Both the position numbers and the translations under genes were made by a program. The notes beneath the pieces were generated by a model, which was given only the letters and a program-made list of their open reading frames with translations, searched no databases and was not told where the DNA came from. A stretch of DNA of 28,274 bases from an uncultured Clostridium sp. Its GTDB lineage: Bacteria > Bacillota > Clostridia > Lachnospirales > Lachnospiraceae. Within the stretch, counting starts at the first letter, position 1; the number at the start of each line of letters is the position of its first letter. Shown piece by piece: positions 8,228 to 14,969 of this stretch. The stretch is from positions 1 to 28,274 of the forward strand of contig UQFC01000030.1 of NCBI GenBank assembly GCA_900540335.1, in the 5' to 3' direction.

Positions 8228-8551
8228 TTATTCTTTTGGCGCCGGCTTCAGAAGAATCTCATCCGGATTCACCAGCCCCAGCTTCTGTTTGGCAATTTCC
8301 TCTATGTACTGCTTCGTCTGTACATACACCCGGTACTCCTCCAGCTCTCTGGCCCTGTTTTCCTCCTCGGCCTTCTGCTTCTCCAGAGTCTCCTCGCGGA
8401 TCTGATATTCCAGCTCCTTCTTCCTCATAGAGGTGCTTTTCAAATTCACTACAACCGCCAGGCTGGCCACCACCAGGGTAATACCCATAATGGCCATACG
8501 GTTGCCCCATCGATCCCGTTTCTTTCTCCGGGTTTTTCCGCGTCCTCTCAT
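8228..8551 (-). CDS. divIC: Septum formation initiator family protein (DivIC/FtsL-like)
   Basis: A 107-residue bitopic membrane protein. A basic cytoplasmic N-terminus (RGRGKTRRKKRDR) is followed by one transmembrane helix at about residues 19-37, and a Glu/Lys-rich extracytoplasmic coiled coil at about 40-75 leads to a short conserved end around KLGLVNPDEI. This is the DivIC layout, and the place between yabQ and spoIIE is that of divIC in Bacillus. It should act in the divisome with FtsL and DivIB. The ribosome binding site is weak (GGTGAT 4 nt before ATG). The yabR and tRNA genes that separate divIC from spoIIE in Bacillus are missing here. Confidence 0.9.
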   Translation of the reverse strand: MRGRGKTRRKKRDRWGNRMAIMGITLVVASLAVVVNLKSTSMRKKELEYQIREETLEKQKAEEENRARELEEYRVYVQTKQYIEEIAKQKLGLVNPDEILLKPAPKE

Positions 8552-8583
8552 ACTATCACCAGCTTTAAATCCTTGTTGCCCTG

Positions 8584-8916
8584 TTACCTCTTACGTTTTA
8601 TTCTAATCCATCTCCCGGTCTTTTTCAATAGCTTCATAAAATTTGCGCTGAAAACCCGGTCATATACCAGCATCGCTGCCAAAACTCCGCCAATCACACA
8701 GAAACGCAGACCTCCGTCATTTTCCCGATAAAGCAGGTAAAATGTGGCAAAGCCTGCAAAAATCCAGTATAAAAAATCCTCCAGTCCCACCCACAGCCAG
8801 CTGTGGCGCACCAGAAGACGAAAAATTCTCAGACCGTCATAAACTGCCATCAGCCCTGCTCCGGCTGCTGCGCTGACCAGAATCAGCCTTGCCTCTGTCT
8901 GAATACTGGGACTCAT
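8584..8916 (-). CDS. yabQ: Spore cortex biosynthesis protein YabQ
   Basis: A 110-residue protein with three predicted membrane helices (about 8-28, 46-64 and 70-88) and a basic C-terminus (KKTGRWIRIKRKR). The size, hydrophobicity pattern and motif AVYDGLRIFR fit YabQ, a mother-cell membrane protein needed for spore cortex formation in Bacillus. It lies 19 nt after yabP, with GGAG 8 nt before the ATG, and 32 nt before divIC, so the three form one unit. Confidence 0.88.
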   Translation of the reverse strand: MSPSIQTEARLILVSAAAGAGLMAVYDGLRIFRLLVRHSWLWVGLEDFLYWIFAGFATFYLLYRENDGGLRFCVIGGVLAAMLVYDRVFSANFMKLLKKTGRWIRIKRKR

Positions 8917-8935
8917 GCTTCACGCTCCTGACACT

Positions 8936-9220
8936 TTATTTAAACAGGCGGGAAAGCAAAGACTCTCCGGCCTTCCGGTATGCTTCATTGGAGGAATAAA
9001 CCAGACTGTCCACCGTTCCCTCCAGATCCACCTCTCCCTGCTCCACCGTCAGACGGCTTACATGGAGATCCTTTCCCTTTATTGTCAGAAGTCCCATATC
9101 CGTATCCATCACAGCCTGCTGCTCGTCAAAGGATACCACCTCGCGGATTCCTGTCAGCCTGACAGACGAACGGTTCTGAACCTGACAGGAATGAGGACGG
9201 ATTCCCTCTTTTTCTTCCAT
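8936..9220 (-). CDS. yabP: Sporulation protein YabP
   Basis: A 94-residue soluble protein of the YabP/YqfC family, beta-rich with the conserved core RLTGIREVVSFDE and MGLLTIKGKDLHVSRLTVEQGEVD split over residues about 22-65. YabP is expressed in the mother cell in Bacillus and is linked to YabQ. Two starts compete: ATG at 9220, 11 nt after GGGGAGG, and an in-frame TTG at 9229, only 3 nt after it. I choose the ATG; neither spacing is ideal. The ribosome binding site lies within the hairpin at 9233-9270. Confidence 0.88.
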   Translation of the reverse strand: MEEKEGIRPHSCQVQNRSSVRLTGIREVVSFDEQQAVMDTDMGLLTIKGKDLHVSRLTVEQGEVDLEGTVDSLVYSSNEAYRKAGESLLSRLFK

Positions 9221-9232
9221 ATAAATCAAAAC

Positions 9233-9270
9233 CTCCCCATATCCGAACCTCTGGTTCAGTATATGGGGAG
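9233..9270 (-). promoter_or_regulatory. Hairpin enclosing the yabP ribosome binding site
   Basis: A perfect 10-bp inverted repeat (CTCCCCATAT / ATATGGGGAG, arms 9233-9242 and 9261-9270) with an inner 5-bp stem (GAACC/GGTTC) lies between rqcP and yabP. On the minus strand the 3' arm carries GGGGAGG, the yabP ribosome binding site, and runs into GTTTTG, so it also resembles a terminator for hup-rqcP. Confidence 0.65.
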
Positions 9271-9299
9271 ATTATAAAATTTATGATAATGACTTTTAA
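9271..9299 (-). promoter_or_regulatory. Candidate promoter of yabP-yabQ-divIC
   Basis: Minus-strand TTAAAA (9294-9299), a 17-nt spacer and an exact TATAAT (9271-9276) directly abut the hairpin at 9233-9270. The -35 overlaps the rqcP stop codon. A start near 9264 would delete most of the 5' hairpin arm. In Bacillus yabP and yabQ depend on sigma-E; no clear sigma-E motif is seen here. Confidence 0.5.
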
Positions 9300-9535
9300 A
9301 GATAACGGTACAGTTCTTTGGCATCGTCCTTGCGCACGGTTTCCTGCACATCAAGAACCTCCACCTTTACGGAGCTTGTTCCAAACTGTATTTCAATAAT
9401 ATCCCCGGCTTTTACACTGGCCGATGCCCTGGCCGGCCGGTCGTTGAGCAGCACACGTCCTGCGTCGCAGGCTTCATTGGCCACCGTCCTGCGCTTAATC
9501 AGTCGGGAAACCTTCAGATATTTGTCCAGCCTCAT
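9296..9535 (-). CDS. rqcP: S4-domain RNA-binding protein RqcP (YabO)
   Basis: A 79-residue protein made almost entirely of an S4 RNA-binding domain: MRLDKYLKVSRLIKRR, followed by AGRVLLNDRPARAS and the beta strand GDIIEIQFG. In Bacillus RqcP stabilises the P-site tRNA on stalled 50S subunits during alanine-tail synthesis by RqcH. It starts 3 nt after the hup stop codon with no ribosome binding site of its own, so it should be translated by coupling from hup. Confidence 0.93.
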   Translation of the reverse strand: MRLDKYLKVSRLIKRRTVANEACDAGRVLLNDRPARASASVKAGDIIEIQFGTSSVKVEVLDVQETVRKDDAKELYRYL

Positions 9536-9538
9536 AAA

Positions 9539-9814
9539 TTATGCGTTTACCAGATCCTTCAGAGCCTTACCTGCTTTGAACTTCGGAGTCTTGCAGGCTT
9601 CGATCTTCATGCTCTCGCCGGTCTTCGGATTTCTTCCTTCTCTTGCTGCTCTCTCAGATACCTCGAATGTACCAAAGCCTACCAGCTGAATCTTATCACC
9701 ATTCTTTAAAGCATCAGCAACCACATCTGTGAAAGCCTTTACTGCTGCCTCTGCATCCTTACGGGAAAGACCAGCCTGCTCAGCTACTGCTGCAACTAAT
9801 TCTGTCTTGTTCAT
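9539..9814 (-). CDS. hup: HU family DNA-binding protein
   Basis: A 91-residue histone-like protein that bends and compacts DNA. It has the full HU fold: an alpha-helical N-terminus (MNKTELVAAVAEQAGLSRKD), the GFGTFEV strand, the beta-arm tip RNPKTG and the C-terminal helix. The start at 9814 is set by AGGAGG 7 nt upstream; longer in-frame readings run into the leader. It is driven by the strong promoter at 9897-9925 and leads rqcP. In Bacillus mazG and yabO are adjacent, so hup is inserted between them here. Confidence 0.97.
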   Translation of the reverse strand: MNKTELVAAVAEQAGLSRKDAEAAVKAFTDVVADALKNGDKIQLVGFGTFEVSERAAREGRNPKTGESMKIEACKTPKFKAGKALKDLVNA

Positions 9815-9896
9815 TATTAATTCCTCCTGCAATGGTCCGACATGCCTCTGCGGCGCCCTGACGGACACTAATCAAATAAAAAAATGTACTCTTCCA

Positions 9897-9925
9897 TTTA
9901 TATATGGTTTACTGCTCTTTGTCAA
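9897..9925 (-). promoter_or_regulatory. Strong sigma-A promoter of hup-rqcP
   Basis: On the minus strand an exact TTGACA (9920-9925), a 17-nt spacer and TATAAA (9897-9902) precede hup. The start site would be near 9890, giving a leader of about 75 nt with a possible GTCCG/CGGAC stem. The TGA stop codon of mazG is inside the -35 hexamer. Confidence 0.88.
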
Positions 9926-10302
9926 GTTTTTTTGGCTTTTTCCTGCTTTTTAATCTCATTCCATAAATCGAGACTTTCCTCCGGTGTATCAGCCACTGCA
10001 TCCCCGAATACATGGGGGTGACGGCGAATCATTTTCTCGCATAAACCGTCTATTACATCCTCTACCGTAAAGAGTCCCTGCTCGCTGGCAATCTGGCTCT
10101 GAATCATGACCTGATAAAGCACATCCCCCAGCTCCTCGCAGAGATTTTCCATATCGTGATGATCAATAGCCTCCAGCACTTCTCCGCTTTCCTCCAGCAG
10201 GTAAGGCTTCAGGCTCTCCAGAGTCTGCTTTCTGTCCCAGGGACATCCATGCTCCGAACGAAGGACTGCAACAATCTCTTTCAAATCCTCAAATGTGTGC
10301 AT
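9922..10302 (-). CDS. mazG: MazG-family nucleoside triphosphate pyrophosphohydrolase
   Basis: A 126-residue single-domain MazG protein that hydrolyses (d)NTPs to monophosphate and pyrophosphate, removing aberrant nucleotides. The all-alpha signature is complete: GCPWDRKQTLESL near the N-terminus, the metal-binding EESGEVLEAID, EELGDVLYQ, and the RRHPHVFGD end motif. The Bacillus YabN protein has an extra N-terminal methyltransferase-like domain that is missing here. The ATG at 10302 has AGGAGG 5 nt upstream and overlaps the previous gene by 14 nt, so translation is coupled to the GlgX-like pseudoenzyme. Its stop codon overlaps the hup promoter. Confidence 0.95.
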   Translation of the reverse strand: MHTFEDLKEIVAVLRSEHGCPWDRKQTLESLKPYLLEESGEVLEAIDHHDMENLCEELGDVLYQVMIQSQIASEQGLFTVEDVIDGLCEKMIRRHPHVFGDAVADTPEESLDLWNEIKKQEKAKKT

Positions 10303-12424
10303 CTGCTCCTCCTTCCTGTGTCACCTGCTCCGCCTCATTCACAGGTTCCTCTGCCTTCACAGGCTTTTCCGTCTTCACAGTTTCTTCTGCCTTCACAGGC
10401 TTTTCCGTCTTCACAGTTTCTTCTGCTTTCACAGGCTTTTCCGCCTTCACAGCTTCTTCCGTCTTCACAGGCTTTTCCGCCTTCACAGCTTCTTCCGCTT
10501 TCACAGATTTTCCCGCCTTCGCAGCCCTGGAGCCCTTCCTGCGTTTCTCCTCTTTCCCCTGATCCGGCGCAGGCTTGCCTACAAATACAATAATCGAACG
10601 GTAAGGAACCATATACCGCTTCTGATTTTCCAGCTCCTTTTCCTGTCCCGCTTCATAATATCCTCTGCTGTCACTGGTATCAAAGGCAATCTTCCACTGC
10701 TGGGATCTGGGCAGATGGGGAAGTGCGAACTCGTGCGGCTCCCAATGCATATTATATGCGACAAAAAAGGTTTCATCCGCCGTTCCGTCTGCTTTTTTCC
10801 CATAGGGGCCCCAGTACATAATGCCAATCTGCCGGCGGAAATTCTCAAACTCCGGTTTCCAGGCGTTGACTCCGTGATAGGAAATATCCGGCTTTCCCAC
10901 AGCCCGGTAATCCATTACCTTCGGCTCCTCCTTCATATGAAACACAGGATGGGCCTTTCTGAAGGCAATCACCTGTTTTACAAAGGCGAGCAGATCCCGG
11001 TTATTCTTCTGAAGCTTCCAGTTCAGCCAGGAAATCTCATTATCCTGACAGTATGCGTTATTATTTCCGCCCTGACTCTGGCCAAATTCATCTCCCGCCT
11101 GGATCAAAGGTGTACCCTGACTTAAAAATACCATCAAAAGCGCATTGCGGAGCTGCTGTCTGCGCATCTGAACCAGCTTTTTCTTCCGGCTGGCGCCTTC
11201 CTCCCCGCAGTTCCAGGTGTAATTATAATCCGTTCCATCCTGGTTTTCTTCTCCGTTGGCCTCATTGTGCTTTCGCTCATAGGAAACCATATCCATCAGC
11301 GTAAATCCGTTGTTGGTAGCCATATAATTGATCACACCATGACCGGCCGGATTGCGGCGGCTGCGGAAAATCAGATTTTTCATCTGATCCTCATCTCCCT
11401 TTAAAGCGCGCCTCATATCCACCAGAAAACCGTCGTTGAATTCTCCAAGATTTTTCTGATATCCCGGATCCTTCTCTCCGTCATCCCAGTAGGTAGCCCA
11501 AAGCTTTGTATCGGTCAGATAGGGATCCCTGGCCAGAATCCAGGCCGGTGCCTGTCCCGTCAGATGAACTCCGTCCACATGGAATTCCCGAACCCAGAAC
11601 CGTACCACATCAAGAACTACCGCAGGCGTCTCTTTGCCTGTGAAAAACAGTTCAATAACCACTTCCATTCCTGCCTGATGAAGAGCCTTTACCATCTTCT
11701 TGAATTCCACAGCCGGATTTCTTCCCGTGCCGGCGTAGGAAGCCTTCGGCGCATAGTAGAAGGCCGCCCCATAGCCCCAGTAATTCAGCCGTCCCGTAGG
11801 CTTCGGACCATTTCCATAAGGATTGCCGTCCGCCACATCCGGCATCTCAATCTCCTGAAACTCTGCCGCAGGCATAAGCTCCAGTGTCGTGATTCCCAGC
11901 TCTTTCAGATAGGGAATCTTCTCCACAACGCCTGCAAAGGTTCCTTTATTCCGGACACCGGAGGAGCTGTCCTTTGTCAGCCCGCGCACATGCGTCCTGT
12001 ATACAATACACTCCTCATAGGGAATCCTCAGACAGACGTCCCCTTCCCAGTCAAATTCCGGCTGGCTGACCGGAGTGGTAAGAAACCGTTCTCCGTTTTC
12101 CAGACAGCCCCATGTTTCATTTCCTGAAAAACTTCTGCCGCAGGGATCGGAAAACCGTTTTCCGTCTGCCTCAAATGCATACTCATACTGTTCCAGATCT
12201 TCTCCCTCCACAGTCATCTCCCATACCTGGCCATGACGTCCTGCTTCAGGAAATCTGATTTTTGCCGCTTCCTGTTTTTCGCCCTTTCCCTTTTCCGGCG
12301 AAAACAAAAGGAGGCTGCACTCCTTTGCAGCCACTGCAACCGATACGTGAATTCCTTTCTCCGTTGGTGTAAGCCCCATCGGATATATCCCTGCGCTGTC
12401 TATGCAAATCTGATACTGTCTCAT
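10289..12424 (-). CDS. GlgX/isoamylase-family protein (GH13) with all catalytic residues replaced
   Basis: A 711-residue relative of glycogen debranching enzyme. The N-terminal beta-sandwich (about 1-140) is followed by a degenerate TIM barrel. Homology to GlgX is clear in YRTHVRGLT, LNYWGYG and GFTL plus KHNEANGEEN. Yet region I reads IELFFTG (near 258) instead of DVVYNH; region II GVHLTG has T289 at the nucleophile; region III ATYWD has T311 in place of the acid/base Glu; and region IV TNNGFTL has N371-N372 where HD is expected. It should not hydrolyse glycosidic bonds; glucan binding or a structural role is possible. The C-terminus carries a Lys/Glu/Val repeat tail (about 637-700). The start at 12424 (MRQYQICID) is preferred to 12445 because AAAGGTGG precedes it. 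It overlaps mazG by 14 nt. The reading frame is open throughout, so it is not a decaying gene. Confidence 0.85.
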   Translation of the reverse strand: MRQYQICIDSAGIYPMGLTPTEKGIHVSVAVAAKECSLLLFSPEKGKGEKQEAAKIRFPEAGRHGQVWEMTVEGEDLEQYEYAFEADGKRFSDPCGRSFSGNETWGCLENGERFLTTPVSQPEFDWEGDVCLRIPYEECIVYRTHVRGLTKDSSSGVRNKGTFAGVVEKIPYLKELGITTLELMPAAEFQEIEMPDVADGNPYGNGPKPTGRLNYWGYGAAFYYAPKASYAGTGRNPAVEFKKMVKALHQAGMEVVIELFFTGKETPAVVLDVVRFWVREFHVDGVHLTGQAPAWILARDPYLTDTKLWATYWDDGEKDPGYQKNLGEFNDGFLVDMRRALKGDEDQMKNLIFRSRRNPAGHGVINYMATNNGFTLMDMVSYERKHNEANGEENQDGTDYNYTWNCGEEGASRKKKLVQMRRQQLRNALLMVFLSQGTPLIQAGDEFGQSQGGNNNAYCQDNEISWLNWKLQKNNRDLLAFVKQVIAFRKAHPVFHMKEEPKVMDYRAVGKPDISYHGVNAWKPEFENFRRQIGIMYWGPYGKKADGTADETFFVAYNMHWEPHEFALPHLPRSQQWKIAFDTSDSRGYYEAGQEKELENQKRYMVPYRSIIVFVGKPAPDQGKEEKRRKGSRAAKAGKSVKAEEAVKAEKPVKTEEAVKAEKPVKAEETVKTEKPVKAEETVKTEKPVKAEEPVNEAEQVTQEGGADAHI
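10337..10510 (-). repeat. In-frame 18/36-bp tandem repeat encoding a Lys/Glu/Val tail
   Basis: About nine 18-bp units of the type CCGCCTTCACAGGCTTTT (plus strand) encode variants of VKAEKP and VKAEEA, with a higher-order 36-bp periodicity; two adjacent 36-bp units are nearly identical. The repeat is in frame with the GlgX-like gene and forms a highly charged, probably disordered or helical C-terminal tail. Such arrays vary in copy number by slippage. Confidence 0.9.
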
Positions 12425-12479
12425 CCTTCCACCTTTCCATTTCACGTCCCCGTTATTAAGTTACAAAGAAGAAAACATA

Positions 12480-12511
12480 TTCCCGCGACAGCCCCCGGTC
12501 TGCCGCAGGAA
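12480..12511 (-). terminator. Intrinsic terminator after exoA
   Basis: On the minus strand TTCCTGCGGCAG (12500-12511) pairs with CTGTCGCGGGAA (12480-12491) over 12 bp including two G-U pairs, with an 8-nt G-rich loop. The U-rich TATGTTTTCTTC follows. It separates exoA from the GlgX-like gene. Confidence 0.75.
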
Positions 12512-12521
12512 CCCCCAAAAA

Positions 12522-13277
12522 CTAAGAAATCACCAGTTCCACCGGGCAATGATCCGATCCCGTTATCTCTGTGTGAATCGCCGCGCTCTCCAGCCGGCTC
12601 TTTAATACCTCCGACACGCAGAAATAATCAATTCTCCACCCTGCATTTTTCTCCCGGGCCTTAAACCGGTAAGACCACCAGGAATATACCCCTTCCTGAT
12701 CCGGATAAAAATACCGGTAGGTATCCACAAAGCCCGCTTCCAGAAGCCGGGTAAACTTCTCCCTCTCCTGATCCGTAAAGCCTGCATTCTTTCTGTTTGT
12801 CTTAGGATTTTTCAAATCGATCTCCTGATGGGCCACGTTAAGATCCCCGCAGAAAATCACGGGTTTTCTCTCCTCCAGCCCCTTTAAATAGCCAAGCCAG
12901 GCGTCCTCCCACTCCATGCGGTAGTCCAGGCGTGCCAGCTCGTTCTGGGAATTAGGCGTATAGCAGGTTACCACATAATAATCCGGAAACTCTGCCGTAA
13001 TCACACGCCCCTCCCTGTCGTGCTCCGGAATCCCGATTCCATAGGTCACGGACAGGGGCTCCTGCCTGGTAAAAAGCGCAGTACCGGAATAACCCTTTTT
13101 CTCTGCATAATTCCAGTACTGATAATATCCGGGCAAATCCAGCTCCAGCTGTCCCGCCTGAAGCTTCGTCTCCTGCAGGCAGAACACATCTGCATCTGCC
13201 TGGCGGAAAAAATCCAGAAAGCCCTTGCCTGCACAGGCACGGATTCCGTTCACATTCCAGGAAATCAATTTAGTCAT
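12522..13277 (-). CDS. exoA: Exodeoxyribonuclease III (ExoA)
   Basis: A 251-residue AP endonuclease and 3'-5' exonuclease of base-excision repair, of the endonuclease/exonuclease/phosphatase fold. Motifs visible: LISWNVNGIRA at the start, CLQETKL with the metal-binding Glu, TCYTPNSQ, CGDLNVAHQEIDLKNP, WWSYRF, WRIDYF and the terminal GSDHCPVEL. The start at 13277 (MTKLISWN) has GGAGA 6 nt upstream; the longer in-frame reading lies in the preceding gene. It overlaps the nucleotidyltransferase stop by 8 nt. The length matches the family. Confidence 0.97.
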   Translation of the reverse strand: MTKLISWNVNGIRACAGKGFLDFFRQADADVFCLQETKLQAGQLELDLPGYYQYWNYAEKKGYSGTALFTRQEPLSVTYGIGIPEHDREGRVITAEFPDYYVVTCYTPNSQNELARLDYRMEWEDAWLGYLKGLEERKPVIFCGDLNVAHQEIDLKNPKTNRKNAGFTDQEREKFTRLLEAGFVDTYRYFYPDQEGVYSWWSYRFKAREKNAGWRIDYFCVSEVLKSRLESAAIHTEITGSDHCPVELVIS

Positions 13278-14193
13278 ACAATTTCTCCTTATAAACACCT
13301 TCCTCAATCAGACGGCGGATAGAATCCACAACAGCAGCCTTATCCTCCTGGTAGGTAACACCGAACCATTTATCTCTTGTCTCCAGTACCTTTACCTTGC
13401 CCTTGCCGCTCTTGATCAGCTTGTCAATAATTCTGGGAAGCAGGTACTCCGCCTTTAAATTGCCCTCCGGAATCTGATCCAGGAACTCCGGAAAACCAGT
13501 CTCCAGCTCCTCCAGGAAACGGGGCGGAAGTCCCCACATATTCATGGATACATGCTGATCCGGATTTACAGAAACAGGATTTCCCTGCTCGTCATTGGCC
13601 TTTAAGCTGCCGTCCTTCCATTCAATATCAAAGGTCTCTGTCACATCCCTAAGCGTGCCGTCCTCATTCACCTGGCACACGCCGCGTGTCACGGTTCCGT
13701 TGTCACTTAACGTATTTTCCAGAATAAATCCGCCCATGCACATATCATAAACGTCAGACTCCGTATCCATCTCATGAACCATATAATCATGAATCTTGAA
13801 GAAGCCCTCCTTGCCGTAATAATCATCTGCATTGATTACCAGGAACGGCTCGTGAACCATGCCCTTTACTGCCAGCACCGCCTGACCGGTACCCCAGGGC
13901 TTTGTCCGTCCTGCCGGAACCTGATATCCCGCAGGAAGCTCCTCCAGCTCCTGAAAGGCATATTCTACATGAGCGATCTTTTCAATTCTGTTGCCGATAA
14001 TCTCCCGGAAATCCTTTTCCAGGTCCTTGCGAATAATAAAAATAATCTTATTAAAGCCTGCTTCCAGCGCATCATGAATGGAATAATCCATAATAATTTC
14101 ACCATTCGGTCCCACCGGAGCCAGCTGCTTGATTCCTCCGCCAAAACGACTGCCAATACCAGCTGCCATAATTACCAACGTCGTATCTTTCAT
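13270..14193 (-). CDS. Sugar-1-phosphate nucleotidyltransferase family protein
   Basis: A 307-residue nucleotidyltransferase with a Rossmann-like core. The N-terminal nucleotide-binding motif is AAGIGSRFGGGIKQL; the metal-binding aspartate lies in NADDYYG near residue 118. It resembles UTP- or glucose-1-phosphate-type transferases, but the motif is not the classical GxGTRxxPxT, and the sugar and nucleotide cannot be assigned. The ATG at 14193 has GGGAGAG upstream. It is first in a unit with exoA, whose start codon overlaps its stop. Its own promoter lies at 14245-14273. Confidence 0.88.
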   Translation of the reverse strand: MKDTTLVIMAAGIGSRFGGGIKQLAPVGPNGEIIMDYSIHDALEAGFNKIIFIIRKDLEKDFREIIGNRIEKIAHVEYAFQELEELPAGYQVPAGRTKPWGTGQAVLAVKGMVHEPFLVINADDYYGKEGFFKIHDYMVHEMDTESDVYDMCMGGFILENTLSDNGTVTRGVCQVNEDGTLRDVTETFDIEWKDGSLKANDEQGNPVSVNPDQHVSMNMWGLPPRFLEELETGFPEFLDQIPEGNLKAEYLLPRIIDKLIKSGKGKVKVLETRDKWFGVTYQEDKAAVVDSIRRLIEEGVYKEKLYD

Positions 14194-14244
14194 CTTTTCT
14201 CTCCCTCAGATTCTTCGGTTTCCACACCGTTTTTTTATAACTAA

Positions 14245-14273
14245 ACTATATCATAGGAACCTCAAAAAGGCAA
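14245..14273 (-). promoter_or_regulatory. Promoter of the nucleotidyltransferase-exoA unit
   Basis: On the minus strand TTGCCT (14268-14273), a 17-nt spacer and TATAGT (14245-14250) precede the gene by about 50 nt and follow directly after the terminator at 14283-14313. Confidence 0.65.
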
Positions 14274-14282
14274 TTCATAGGA

Positions 14283-14313
14283 AAAGAGAATCCCGGCCTG
14301 CAGGATTCTCTTT
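14283..14313 (-). terminator. Intrinsic terminator of the amino-acid ABC operon
   Basis: A perfect 11-bp inverted repeat (AAAGAGAATCC / GGATTCTCTTT) with a 9-nt loop lies just after the cytidylate-kinase-like gene; the minus-strand 3' arm ends in TCTCTTTTCC. Confidence 0.75.
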
Positions 14314-14330
14314 AACGATTTTTATGAACT

Positions 14331-14930
14331 TCAACAATTCAGCCAGTTTCGAATCATGGTCTCCAGAATTTCCGCGCTTCCTTTCACCCCAAAGGAACCG
14401 CTGTTTAAGGCAACATCCTTATAATCCAGCGCACTGTGATATCCCTTGCTGTATCTCTTGTGATACAGGGTTCTGGAATGATCTGCATCTACAATCATCT
14501 TCTCTGCCGCAGCCTTTTCCATCTCAAAATATTCACAGCAGTTTTTCAGCCTGTTTTCATAAGATGCGTAAATATAAATGCTGAAATGATTCTTTCTCTC
14601 TGCCAGAATACTGTCCGCACATCTGCCTACCAGAATACACGGCCCCTTATCCGCCAGATCCATAATAATATTTTTCTCAATCTGAAAAATCTCATCCTGC
14701 ATACTGGGCACTACCATTCCCAGAGGATACAAATACCGCAGGTAGGGAAAATTGGAAACCTCTTCTTTGTCACTGACAACGGAAATCGGAAGTCCCATGC
14801 GCTTTGCAGTTTCCTCTACAATATCCCGGTCATAAAAGGGGATTCCCAGCCGCTGCGATAGTTCACAGGCAATCGGCCTTCCCATACTTCCAAACTGCCG
14901 CGATATGGTAATTACGTATGAATCCTTCAT
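14331..14930 (-). CDS. Cytidylate kinase-like family protein
   Basis: A 199-residue P-loop protein of the cytidylate-kinase-like family that is frequent in Clostridia. Residues VITISRQFGSMGRPIACELS form the N-terminal strand and modified P-loop (GSMGR where relatives often have GSGGR). Further conserved stretches are FYDRDIVEETAKRMGL, CILVGRCAD, a CMK-like Arg region and YYHSALDYKDVALNSG-type end, here GYHSALDYKDVAL. The substrate is unknown; it is not the canonical Cmk. The start is uncertain: ATG at 14930 follows AAGG and a more distant GGAGG, while an upstream in-frame ATG at 14957 lacks any ribosome binding site. It sits last in the ABC transporter operon, 39 nt after the permease. Confidence 0.82.
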   Translation of the reverse strand: MKDSYVITISRQFGSMGRPIACELSQRLGIPFYDRDIVEETAKRMGLPISVVSDKEEVSNFPYLRYLYPLGMVVPSMQDEIFQIEKNIIMDLADKGPCILVGRCADSILAERKNHFSIYIYASYENRLKNCCEYFEMEKAAAEKMIVDADHSRTLYHKRYSKGYHSALDYKDVALNSGSFGVKGSAEILETMIRNWLNC

Positions 14931-14969
14931 TTCTGCCTTCAGGCCCTCCTTTTGCATTTCTTGTATCCA

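Noticed and set aside
9221..9229. TTG start of yabP at 9229
   Set aside because: It lies only 3 nt after the GGGGAGG, too close for good initiation; ATG at 9220 is preferred, though its 11-nt spacing is also not ideal.
10337..10510. CRISPR array or intergenic tandem repeat
   Set aside because: The repeats are 18/36 bp with no unique spacers and are in frame inside a coding sequence.
10293..10562. Plus-strand ORF rich in FTGFSAFTASS repeats
   Set aside because: It is the antisense reading of the Lys/Glu/Val repeat in the GlgX-like gene, with no ribosome binding site.
10289..12424. Decaying pseudogene of a debranching enzyme
   Set aside because: The frame is open over the full length, has a ribosome binding site and is coupled to mazG; changes are limited to catalytic regions rather than random.
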